Shown: positions 14,727-22,604 of the stretch, one piece after another
Position numbering within the stretch: position 1 is the first letter of the stretch
Layout of the letters: every line of letters begins with the position of its first letter
Origin: Nocardioides astragali
GTDB lineage: Bacteria; Actinomycetota; Actinomycetes; Propionibacteriales; Nocardioidaceae
DNA length: 64,000 bases
Reading direction: 5' to 3'
NCBI RefSeq assembly: GCF_024436375.1
Contig: NZ_JAFMZM010000003.1
Coordinates: 697,544-761,543 of the forward strand
The notes under the pieces: model-generated
Seen by the model: the letters and a program-made list of their open reading frames with translations, nothing else
What the model was told of the DNA's origin: nothing
Databases searched by the model: none
Program-made: the position numbers and the translations under genes

Positions 14727-15709
14727 GCAACACGCAGAAGATCACGTTGGCCAAGGGCCTCAACATGGGCCTGCGCAAGGCCATGGAGGACGACGACAAG
14801 GTCCTCCTCATGGGCGAGGACGTCGGCAAGCTCGGCGGCGTCTTCCGCATCACCGACGGCCTGCAGAAGGACTTCGGCGAGGACCGCGTCATCGACAGTC
14901 CGCTCGCGGAGTCCGGCATCGTCGGCACCGCGGTCGGCATGGCCCTGCGTGGCTATCGCCCCGTGGTCGAGATCCAGTTCGACGGCTTCGTCTACCCGGC
15001 CTACGACCAGATCGTGTGCCAGGTGGCCAAGTACACCTACCGCTCGCAGGGCAAGGTGAAGATGCCGATCGTCATCCGCATCCCCTTCGGCGGTGGCATC
15101 GGCGCGGTCGAGCACCACTCCGAGAGCCCCGAGGCGCAGTTCGCGCACACCCCCGGCCTCAAGGTGGTGGCGTGCTCCAACCCGGTCGACGGCTACTGGA
15201 TGATCCAGCAGGCCATCGCCCACGACGACCCGGTCATCTTCCTCGAGCCCAAGCGCCAGTACCACGCAGACAAGGCCGAGCTCGACGAGTCCGCGACGCC
15301 CGAGCCACTCTTCACCTCGCGCGTCGTGCGCCCCGGTGACGACGTGACCGTGCTGGCCTACGGCCCGACGGTCAAGACCGCGCTCAAGTGCGCCGAGGCC
15401 GCCGCCACCGATGGACGGCAGCTCGAGGTCATCGACCTGCGCACCCTGTCCCCGCTCGACATGGCTCCGGTCTACGAGTCCGTACGCCGCACCGGCCGCT
15501 GCGTGATCACCCACGAGGCACACGTCAACCTCGGCATGGGTGCCGAGGTGGCGGCCCGGATCACGGAGGAGTGCTTCTACTCCCTCGAGGCCCCCGTGCT
15601 GCGCGTCGGCGCGTTCGACATGCCCTACCCGCCGTCGCGGATCGAGGAGGAGTACCTCCCCGACCTCGACCGCGTGCTCGACGCCGTGGATCGCACCTTC
15701 GCCTACTGA
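14723..15709 (+). CDS. bkdB: Branched-chain 2-oxoacid dehydrogenase E1 component, beta subunit
   Basis: A 328-aa transketolase-like E1 beta chain. Family marks are LLMGEDVGKLGGVF near residue 30 (TPP-binding Glu), DSPLAESGIVGTAVGMAL, EIQFDGFVYPAYDQIV and the C-terminal VGAFDMPYPPSRIEEEYLP. It pairs with BkdA to form the alpha2beta2 decarboxylase that passes the acyl group to the E2 lipoyl domain. It starts at ATG 14723, overlapping the bkdA stop by four bases. Confidence 0.9.
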   Translation: MSNTQKITLAKGLNMGLRKAMEDDDKVLLMGEDVGKLGGVFRITDGLQKDFGEDRVIDSPLAESGIVGTAVGMALRGYRPVVEIQFDGFVYPAYDQIVCQVAKYTYRSQGKVKMPIVIRIPFGGGIGAVEHHSESPEAQFAHTPGLKVVACSNPVDGYWMIQQAIAHDDPVIFLEPKRQYHADKAELDESATPEPLFTSRVVRPGDDVTVLAYGPTVKTALKCAEAAATDGRQLEVIDLRTLSPLDMAPVYESVRRTGRCVITHEAHVNLGMGAEVAARITEECFYSLEAPVLRVGAFDMPYPPSRIEEEYLPDLDRVLDAVDRTFAY

Positions 15710-15721
15710 GCCGACGCCGCT

Positions 15722-15756
15722 GGTCGAGGAGGTCGCCCTGCGACCGTCACGAGACC
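15722..15756 (+). repeat. REP-like 35-nt palindromic element, copy 1
   Basis: Begins GGTCGAGGAG and ends CACGAGACC, with an inner GGTCGC/GCGACC stem. It ends 19 nt before the ATG of bkdC. The reverse-orientation copy at 41450-41484 differs at only two positions and ends 19 nt before its gene too; a third full-length copy is at 33378-33412. Confidence 0.8.
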
Positions 15757-15775
15757 CGGCACCGAAAGGATTGAG

Positions 15776-17326
15776 ATGTCTGAGTTCCTCCTCCCCGACG
15801 TCGGTGAGGGCCTCACCGAGGCCGAGATCGTCTCCTGGAAGGTCAAGGTCGGCGACACCATCGAGATCAACGACGTGGTCGTCGAGATCGAGACCGCCAA
15901 GTCCCTGGTCGAGCTGCCGTCCCCCTACGAGGGCCAGGTCCTCGCGCTGCTCGTGGCCGAGGGCGAGACCGTGCCGGTCGGCACCCCGATCATCTCGATC
16001 GGCGTCCCGGGTGAGGCTCCCACCGCCCCGCAGACCGAGTCCGACCCCTACCTCGGCATGGCCCAGAAGGCGGGAGCCGACGACGGCGCGGCCCAGCCCG
16101 CCCAGGTCGACCCCGCCGACATCGACCTGTCCAACCCCGCGGCGTCCGGATCGATGGAGGGCGCCTCCCTCGTCGGCCGGATCAAGGCCGACAAGGGCCC
16201 GCTGCGCCGTGCCCGTCGTGGATCGGCCTCGCCCAGCAGCGAGGCGGGTGCCCAGACCCAGATGCAGGTCCAGGGTGCGTTCTCGCAGGGCGGAGCCCAG
16301 TCGCAGGACGTGCTGCCGGCCGACGAGCAACCGGTGCCGGCCGTCGACCAACGCCCCGCGCCCGCCGCCGCGCCCGCCGAGGCGCTGGTCCCGTCGTCGG
16401 CCCAGGCCGAGCCCCGCGACGTACGAGCGCTGGCGAAGCCGCCGGTGCGCAAGCTGGCCAAGGACCTCGGCGTCGACCTGACCACCCTGACCGGCTCAGG
16501 TCCGTCCGGCTCGATCAGCCGCGAGGACGTCCAGGCCGCTGCGAACGGTTCGTCCGCCGCCGCGCCCGCAGCGTCATCCGCTGCGGGCCAGGGCTCGCCC
16601 CGTCCGCATGACGTCCGCAGTGGTGAGCGGGAGACCCGCGAGCCGATCAAGGGCGTACGCAAGATGATGGCGACGGCGATGAGCCAGTCGGCCTTCACCA
16701 GCCCGCACGTCACCGAGTGGATCACCGTCGACGTGACCGCGGCGATGCAGCTCGTGGCACGGCTCAAGAAGCGCCCGGAGCTCCGCGACGTCAAGGTCAG
16801 CCCGCTGCTGCTCCTGGCGCGCGCGGTGATCCTCGCGATGAAGCGCACCCCGGAGATCAACTCCTTCTGGGACGAGGCCGCGCAGGAGGTCGTCTACAAG
16901 CACTACGTCAACCTCGGCATCGCCGCCGCGACGCCGCGCGGGCTGGTCGTGCCCAACGTGAAGGATGCCGACGCGCTCTCGATGCCGGAGCTGGCGGCCG
17001 CCCTGGCCGAGCTCACCGCCACGGCGCGCGACGGCAAGACCCAGCCGGCCGAGATGGCGGGCGGCACGTTCACCATCACCAACGTCGGCGTCTTCGGTGT
17101 CGACGCCGGCACTCCCATCATCAACCCGGGCGAGTCCGCGATCCTGTGCTTCGGCGCGATCAACAAGCGGCCGTGGGTCGACGAGTCCGGGGAGATCGTG
17201 GTGCGCGACGTGACCACGCTGGCGCTGTCCTTCGACCACCGGCACATCGACGGCGAGAAGGGGTCGCGCTTCCTGGCCGACGTCGCCGGGATCCTCCAGG
17301 ACCCCGGGACGGCCCTCCTCTTCTGA
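15776..17326 (+). CDS. bkdC: Dihydrolipoamide acyltransferase (E2) of the 2-oxoacid dehydrogenase complex
   Basis: A 516-aa E2. Residues about 1-78 are one lipoyl domain with EIETAKSLVELPSP (lipoyl lysine). A long Ala/Pro-rich and Gln-rich linker follows. The subunit-binding domain at residues about 220-255 reads KPPVRKLAKDLGVDLTTLTG. The C-terminal acyltransferase domain ends with SFDHRHIDGEKGSRFL, containing the catalytic HxxxDG. It transfers acyl groups from lipoate to CoA. A 66-nt gap containing a REP-like element separates it from bkdB; AAAGGA precedes the ATG. E3 is not in the window and is presumably shared. Confidence 0.9.
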   Translation: MSEFLLPDVGEGLTEAEIVSWKVKVGDTIEINDVVVEIETAKSLVELPSPYEGQVLALLVAEGETVPVGTPIISIGVPGEAPTAPQTESDPYLGMAQKAGADDGAAQPAQVDPADIDLSNPAASGSMEGASLVGRIKADKGPLRRARRGSASPSSEAGAQTQMQVQGAFSQGGAQSQDVLPADEQPVPAVDQRPAPAAAPAEALVPSSAQAEPRDVRALAKPPVRKLAKDLGVDLTTLTGSGPSGSISREDVQAAANGSSAAAPAASSAAGQGSPRPHDVRSGERETREPIKGVRKMMATAMSQSAFTSPHVTEWITVDVTAAMQLVARLKKRPELRDVKVSPLLLLARAVILAMKRTPEINSFWDEAAQEVVYKHYVNLGIAAATPRGLVVPNVKDADALSMPELAAALAELTATARDGKTQPAEMAGGTFTITNVGVFGVDAGTPIINPGESAILCFGAINKRPWVDESGEIVVRDVTTLALSFDHRHIDGEKGSRFLADVAGILQDPGTALLF

Positions 17327-17335
17327 CTCACGCTG

Positions 17336-17399
17336 GGTATCTAGGGACGTTCTGGTCGGTCGAACCCGCCTTCGGCCTACCAGTTCGTCCCTAGATACC
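17336..17399. repeat. 64-nt dispersed inverted repeat, copy 1
   Basis: Arms 17336-17356 and 17379-17399 (GGTATCTAGGGACG...) pair over 19 of 21 positions. An equally long copy lies at 45164-45227. Both copies sit between convergent genes; here the element also supplies the TAG stop of the epimerase gene. It may act as a bidirectional terminator. Confidence 0.8.
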
Positions 17400-18353
17400 C
17401 CCGGCGCGGGAGTGCCAGGCGGTCAGCACCTCGGCCTCGCGCTCCGCGCTGATCGCGTGGACCGTCGAGTCGAGGCAGCCGGGTGCGGTCTCCTGGAGGG
17501 GACGCAGCCGCAACCCGGCCTCGACGGCCGGAGCGGGGTCGTGGGCGAGCATGCCGTCGTACTCCGGCCGCGGCAGCCACAGCGGCAGCGAGCCCTCCCC
17601 GGCCCACGGCTCGACCTCCTGTGCCGCGAGGAAGGCCTGGTCCACCCACGTCAGCCGCGGCTCGGTGTTGCCGACCCCAGCCGCCACGGCGGCGAGCAGC
17701 TCCGCGAACGGCATCGGCGTGCCGACCGCGTCGAAGACACCGGTCGTCCTCGCCTCGGCGGCGTCGAGCAGCCAGGTGGCGAGGTCGCGTACGTCGATCA
17801 CCTGGACGACGTCGTCGGGCCGACCGGGCGCCAGGACCTCGCCGCCGCGGGCCAGGCGCTGGGGCCAGTAGGAGAACCGGCCGGTCGGGTCGCCGGGACC
17901 GACGATGAGCCCGGGGCGCGCGACCAGCCAGGACGCGGCCCGCTCCTGGATGACCTGCTCGCAGGCGACCTTCATGCCCCCGTAGGCCTCGGGGTCGACG
18001 GACAGGTCGACGTCCTCGGTGATCGGCTCGACGAGCGGCTGCATCGCCGGTGAGGCGTTGTCGGCGTACACGCTCACGGTCGAGACGAAGACCCAGTGGG
18101 CGTCGGCGGTCGCCTCGACGGCACGGCGGGCGTGGGAGGGAGCTCGCGTCACGTCGATGACGGCATCCCACGTGCCTCGGGCGACCGCGTCGGGCACCGC
18201 GTCGGCACGATCCCACGCCAGGCGCTCGGCACCCTCAGGCACCGTTCCGGACTCGCCGCGACAGGCGCAGGTGACGTCCCATCCTCGCGCCACGGCCTGC
18301 GTCGCGACGTCACGGGAGAGGAACCGGGTGCCGCCGAGGACGAGAAGTCGCAT
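17391..18353 (-). CDS. NAD(P)-dependent epimerase/dehydratase-like protein
   Basis: A 320-aa extended-SDR-like protein. The N-terminus RLLVLGGTRFLSRDVA is the nucleotide-binding GGTxFxxR variant seen in atypical epimerases; VFVSTVSVYAD and AYGGMKVACEQV supply the Ser and a YxxxK-type pair. Substrate and pathway are not evident. The start is ATG 18353. The last codons and the TAG stop lie in the 64-nt inverted repeat, so insertion of that element may have reset the C-terminus. It is divergent from the coiled-coil gene at 18489. Confidence 0.78.
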   Translation of the reverse strand: MRLLVLGGTRFLSRDVATQAVARGWDVTCACRGESGTVPEGAERLAWDRADAVPDAVARGTWDAVIDVTRAPSHARRAVEATADAHWVFVSTVSVYADNASPAMQPLVEPITEDVDLSVDPEAYGGMKVACEQVIQERAASWLVARPGLIVGPGDPTGRFSYWPQRLARGGEVLAPGRPDDVVQVIDVRDLATWLLDAAEARTTGVFDAVGTPMPFAELLAAVAAGVGNTEPRLTWVDQAFLAAQEVEPWAGEGSLPLWLPRPEYDGMLAHDPAPAVEAGLRLRPLQETAPGCLDSTVHAISAEREAEVLTAWHSRAGGI

Positions 18354-18488
18354 GCCGCCACTCCATCCGTCGACGGGCACTGCGGACAAGATCGTTCGCT
18401 CTCGGCGCAACCGTGGACGCCCTTTGTCACCTGCCCGCCACGCTGCCACAATGGACCGTCTCGGATCGTGTGGAAGGAATATGGCGCC

Positions 18489-19958
18489 ATGGCTCTCGAC
18501 GCCACCACGGCTTCCCCGGGCGAACCCACCACCTCGACGCTGCTCGCCCGCGCGCAGCAGGTCGCCGACCAGCTGCAGAGCGAGGCACGGCAGGAGGCGG
18601 AGCGGCTGACCGCCGACCTCGCGGTCCTGCGCGAGGAGGCCCGCCGGCTCCAGGCCGAGGCGGAGCGTGACCGTGCCGAGGCCGGCCGGGCCCGCAAGCA
18701 GGCCGAGGAGGTCCTCGCCGGGGCCTCCGAGGAGGCGGCGACCATCGTGCTCGACGCCAACGAGCAGGCCTCGCTGCTGATGAGCTCCGCCCAGGGCGCG
18801 CGCGACGAGCAGGTCGAGCAGGCGCGTCTCGAGGGCGACCGGCTGCGGGCCAGGGCACAGGAGGACGTGGTCGCCCTCCGCGCCGAGTCGCTCGAGCTGC
18901 GCGACAGCGCGGCCGCCGAGAAGGCCGCTCTCCTCGAAGCGGCGCGGGCCGAGGCCGAGGCCACCGTCGCAGCCGCCCAGGAGACCGCGGCCCGACTGGT
19001 CGAGGAGGCCCGCACCACGAGCCAGCACCACCTCGACTCCGCGACCGCCGAGGCCGAGTCCCTCAGGGCCAGTGCGTCCGCGGAGTCCGCGCGGATGCGC
19101 GAGGAGGCCACGCGGCACTCCGAGGAGCTGCGCCGCACCACCGCCAGCGAGGCCGAGCGCCTCCGTCAGGAGGCCGCCGAGACCCTCGCCAAGGCCCGCG
19201 CGGAGAGCGAGGAGAAGCTGCGCCAGGCCGCCGAGCAGACCGAGTGGGCGACCGCCACGGTCCGCTCCGTGCTCGACGGAGCGGCCAGTGAGGCCGCGGC
19301 GATCCGCAAGGCCGGCCACGCCGACGTCGCCGCGCACACCAGTGCCGTACGCCGTCGCCTGCAGGGTGTCATCGCCGCTGTGGCCGCGCGGATGTCCGCC
19401 GAGCTCGCCGACGCCCAGCAGCGCGCCGACGACATCGCGCAGGTCGCCGCCCTGGCTGCCGGCGAGATGGAGAGCGAGGCGCGGTCGGTCCGGGAGCGTG
19501 CCGAGGCCGAGGCCGTCCGCATCGTGGCCGACGCCACCGACGAGTCCGAGCGGGCCGTCGAGCGCCTCGAGCGTCGCCGCGCCGAGGCCGAGTCGGGTGC
19601 GGCCAGCCTGCGCGCCCTGGTCGCGAAGGAGGTCACCCGCAGCCGGGCCGAGGCGGCCGAGGACCGGCGCCGGGCCCGCGAGGAGTCGCTGGCGCTCGTG
19701 GCCGAGGGGCGCGCCGAGGCCGACCAGCTCCGCGAGGGGGCCCGGCGCGCACTCGAGCGTGCTCGTGCCGAGATCGCGGAGCTGCAGGCCCAGCGCGACG
19801 GCATCGCAGCCGAGCTCGGCCAGCTCTCCGGCGTCATCGAGGCGCTCTCCGTCCCCGAACGCGACGACACCGGTCCGTCGGACCCGACCGCGGCCACCCT
19901 CCCCCTACTCCCCACACGTGCTCCCCACCCCCCACCCCCTGACCAGGAGAACCCCTGA
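18489..19958 (+). CDS. Long coiled-coil protein, DivIVA-associated
   Basis: A 489-aa protein that is nearly all Ala/Glu/Arg-rich coiled coil from about residue 15 to 460, with heptads such as EEARRLQAEAERDRAEAG repeated throughout, and a disordered Pro/Thr-rich tail. No signal peptide or membrane segment is seen. It lies directly before and overlaps by one base a DivIVA-domain gene, so a cytoskeletal or polar-growth scaffold role is likely (inference). GGAAGGA at 18472-18478 is the probable ribosome-binding site for ATG 18489; GAATAT just before it could alternatively be a -10. Confidence 0.7.
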   Translation: MALDATTASPGEPTTSTLLARAQQVADQLQSEARQEAERLTADLAVLREEARRLQAEAERDRAEAGRARKQAEEVLAGASEEAATIVLDANEQASLLMSSAQGARDEQVEQARLEGDRLRARAQEDVVALRAESLELRDSAAAEKAALLEAARAEAEATVAAAQETAARLVEEARTTSQHHLDSATAEAESLRASASAESARMREEATRHSEELRRTTASEAERLRQEAAETLAKARAESEEKLRQAAEQTEWATATVRSVLDGAASEAAAIRKAGHADVAAHTSAVRRRLQGVIAAVAARMSAELADAQQRADDIAQVAALAAGEMESEARSVRERAEAEAVRIVADATDESERAVERLERRRAEAESGAASLRALVAKEVTRSRAEAAEDRRRAREESLALVAEGRAEADQLREGARRALERARAEIAELQAQRDGIAAELGQLSGVIEALSVPERDDTGPSDPTAATLPLLPTRAPHPPPPDQENP

Positions 19959-21031
19959 TGCCTGACGAGATGTTCACGACTGTGCGCCGCGGCTACGACC
20001 CCACCGAGGTCGAGCGCGTGCTCGGTCAGGCGCAGCGCGAGGCCGCCGAGCTGCGCTCGCGGCTCGACGCGGCGGAGGCCGCCGCCGAGCAGGCACGCGC
20101 CGACGCGTCGACGTCTCGCGACGCGCTCGTGTCGCGGGAGGCCCAGCAGCCCGAGCTGCCGACGTACGAGCACCTGGGTGAGCGGGTCGGGCAGATCCTC
20201 TCCCTCGCCGAGGCGGAGGCAGCCGAGATCCGCGACCGTGTCGTGGGTGAGGTCGAGAACCTCCGCAAGGAGGCCGAGCAGGAGGCGGGAGCGGTGCGCG
20301 CCGACGCCGACCGGTACGCCGACGAGACCCGTCGCGACGCCGAGGCGGAGGGAGCCCGGGTGCTCGCCGACGCCCGCAAGGCGGCCGACTCCGAGCGCGA
20401 CGCCGCGGAGCGCGACGCGTCCGCCCGCCGTGCCGAGGCCGAGGCGCTCTTCGAGGACCAGCGTGCGAAGGCCGCCCAGGCCGCGGCCGACTTCGAGACC
20501 ACCCTGGCCGAGCGTCGGCAGCGGTCCACCTCGGAGTTCCAGGCGCAGCAGGCCGCCGCCCAGGCCGAGCTCGACGCCATCACTGCCCGCAACCGCGACA
20601 CCGAGGCGGCGTTGGCGCGGTCCCGCAGCGAGGCCGAGACTCGCATCGCGCGGATGCTCGCCGACGCCGAGGAGCGCGCCACCACGATGGTCGCCGAGGC
20701 CCGCGCGACGGCCGACCGGGTGCGTGCCGAGTCCGACCGCGAGCTCGCCGCGGCCGCGCAGCGCCGCGACAGCATCAACGCGCAGCTCTCCAACGTCCGT
20801 CAGATGCTCGCCACCCTGTCCGGCACCGCTGTCCCCGGCGTCGGAGCGAGCCTGCCGACGGACGTCCCGGCCGACGAGCCGGACGCGTCTGCTCCTCACG
20901 GCGACCCACTCGCCGACGCCGCGCGTGAGGCATCCGAAGCGGCCGAGGACACGGACGAGACCCAGGACACCGACGAGACCGAGGACACCGGCGAGGCCGA
21001 GGACGGCTCGGAGGCCGCCGACCAGCGGTGA
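19958..21031 (+). CDS. DivIVA-domain coiled-coil protein
   Basis: The N-terminus FTTVRRGYDPTEVERVLGQA matches the membrane-curvature-sensing DivIVA motif, and residues about 25-280 are continuous coiled coil. The tail is acidic with repeated ED-T units (DTDETQDTDETEDTGEAED). DivIVA-type proteins mark cell poles and septa and organise peptidoglycan synthesis in actinobacteria. This is a paralogue rather than the main DivIVA/Wag31, since the usual cell-division neighbours are absent. The ATG overlaps the upstream TGA (TGATG), indicating translational coupling with the coiled-coil partner. Confidence 0.75.
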   Translation: MPDEMFTTVRRGYDPTEVERVLGQAQREAAELRSRLDAAEAAAEQARADASTSRDALVSREAQQPELPTYEHLGERVGQILSLAEAEAAEIRDRVVGEVENLRKEAEQEAGAVRADADRYADETRRDAEAEGARVLADARKAADSERDAAERDASARRAEAEALFEDQRAKAAQAAADFETTLAERRQRSTSEFQAQQAAAQAELDAITARNRDTEAALARSRSEAETRIARMLADAEERATTMVAEARATADRVRAESDRELAAAAQRRDSINAQLSNVRQMLATLSGTAVPGVGASLPTDVPADEPDASAPHGDPLADAAREASEAAEDTDETQDTDETEDTGEAEDGSEAADQR

Positions 21032-21034
21032 CGC

Positions 21035-21118
21035 TTCATCACGGTATGTCGGTGAGCACGCACTTCCCCGGGTCAACTGATCGTGGGAAGTGCCTGTACG
21101 TCGACATACCGTGATGAA
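21035..21118. repeat. 84-nt nested palindrome, copy 1
   Basis: Outer arms 21035-21051 and 21102-21118 (17 bp, perfect) enclose inner arms GCACTTCCC (21060-21068) and GGGAAGTGC (21085-21093). A related element is at 52297-52384. It fills the gap between two convergent genes and could terminate both. Confidence 0.8.
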
Positions 21119-21121
21119 CAG

Positions 21122-22594
21122 TCAGGCGTAGCGGCGGGTGCGGTCCGCGGCCGACCCCGGCCCGGCGGCCAGCAGCGCGCTGAGCTCGTGCTCGAGCACG
21201 GCTCCGACCCGGCGGCAGAACTCCTCTGGCTCGTCGGCCGCGTCGGGCTTCTCCGCCACGATCCGGTCGACGATGCCGCTGCGGTGCAGGTCGATCGCTC
21301 GCACCTGCTGGGCGCGCGCCATCTCCGCGGCGTGGTCGAGGTCGCGGTGCACGATCGCGGACGCCCCTTCCGGGGGGAGCGGGGAGAGCCAGGCGTGCTG
21401 GGCCGCGACCACCCGGTCGGCCGGCAGCAGCGCCAGCGCACCGCCGCCGTTGCCCTCACCGAGCATCAGGCACAGCGTCGGCGCGTCGAGCGTCACCAGG
21501 TCGGCGAGCGACCGGGCGATCTCGCCGGCCAGGCCACCGTTCTCCGCGTCGGCCGACAGGGCGGCGCCCTGCGTGTCGATCACCGTCACCAGCGGCAGCC
21601 CGAGCTCGGAGGCCAGCCGCATCCCCCGCCGGGCCTCGCGCAGGGCCTCCGGGCCCATCGGGTGGTCGGTCGTCTGGCCGCGGCGGTCCTGGCCGAGGAA
21701 GACGCACGGCGCCTCGCCGAACCTCGCGAGCGCGATCAGCAGCCCTGGGTCCCGCTCGCCCTGCCCGGTGCCGTTGAGGGGTACGACGTCGCTGGCGCCG
21801 AAGCGCAGCAGGCGGCGTACGCCGGGACGGTCCGGGCGTCGTGACCGGGTCACGCAGTCCCACGTGTCCACGTCGGCGACCGGTTCCTGGCCGGGGTCGG
21901 CGACCGGAGCGACGCCCTCCCGCGCGGCCATCAGGATGGACAGCGCGCGGTCGAGGATGTCGGCGATCTCGTCGGGCGGCAGGACCGCGTCGATGATGCC
22001 GTGGGCGTAGAGGTTCTCCGAGGTCTGTACGCCGCTGGGGAACGGTTTGTCGTAGAGCGCCTCGTAGACGCGGGGGCCGAGGAAGCCGACGAGGGCGCCG
22101 GGCTCGGCGACGGTCACGTGGCCGAGCGAGCCCCATGAGGCCATCACCCCGCCGGTGGTGGGGTTGCGCAGGTAGACGAGGTAGGGGAGCCCGGCGGTGC
22201 GGTGGGCGGCGACCGCAGCGGAGATCCGCACCATCTGCACGAATGCCGGGGTGCCCTCCTGCATCCGGGTGCCGCCGCTGATCGGGGCCGCCACCAGAGG
22301 CAGGCCCTCGCGGGTGGCACGCTCGATCCCGGCCACGATCCGGTCAGCAGCCGCGCGGCCGATGGAGCCGGCCAGGAAGGCGAACTCGCCGACCAGCACG
22401 CCGATCCGGCGCCCGTGCAGCCGCGCCTCGCCGGTCAGCACCGACTCGTCGACGCCCGACCTCTCGGCCGCGGCGGCCAGCTCGGCGGCGTACTCGTCGC
22501 TGATGCCCGACCGCGAGGGCGCCGTGTCCCACGAGCTCCACGAGTCCTGGTCGAGGACCAGGGCGATCAGGTCGTGCGCCGAGAGCCGGCTCAT
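21122..22594 (-). CDS. Acetyl-CoA carboxylase carboxyltransferase, fused beta and alpha subunits
   Basis: A 490-aa protein with two crotonase-fold halves. Residues about 1-240 resemble AccD (beta): ISGGTRMQEGTPAF and NPTTGGVMASWGSLG. Residues about 255-480 resemble AccA (alpha): FGEAPCVFLGQDRRGQTTDH, GLPLVTVIDTQGAALS and MLGEGNGGGALALLPADRV. The N-terminal zinc ribbon of E. coli AccD is not evident. Such AccDA fusions occur in actinobacteria beside the separate AccD-type beta chains; the acyl-CoA substrate (acetyl or longer) is not predictable. It starts 10 nt after the stop of the M1 peptidase gene and is probably in the same transcript. Confidence 0.85.
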   Translation of the reverse strand: MSRLSAHDLIALVLDQDSWSSWDTAPSRSGISDEYAAELAAAAERSGVDESVLTGEARLHGRRIGVLVGEFAFLAGSIGRAAADRIVAGIERATREGLPLVAAPISGGTRMQEGTPAFVQMVRISAAVAAHRTAGLPYLVYLRNPTTGGVMASWGSLGHVTVAEPGALVGFLGPRVYEALYDKPFPSGVQTSENLYAHGIIDAVLPPDEIADILDRALSILMAAREGVAPVADPGQEPVADVDTWDCVTRSRRPDRPGVRRLLRFGASDVVPLNGTGQGERDPGLLIALARFGEAPCVFLGQDRRGQTTDHPMGPEALREARRGMRLASELGLPLVTVIDTQGAALSADAENGGLAGEIARSLADLVTLDAPTLCLMLGEGNGGGALALLPADRVVAAQHAWLSPLPPEGASAIVHRDLDHAAEMARAQQVRAIDLHRSGIVDRIVAEKPDAADEPEEFCRRVGAVLEHELSALLAAGPGSAADRTRRYA

Positions 22595-22604
22595 CGTGGG
22601 GTGC

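Noticed and set aside
13554..17326. E1 alpha/E1 beta/E2 genes considered as a pyruvate dehydrogenase complex
   Set aside because: Actinobacteria normally use the single-chain AceE for pyruvate; the two-subunit E1 with this E2 fits the branched-chain complex better, though this cannot be proved from sequence alone.
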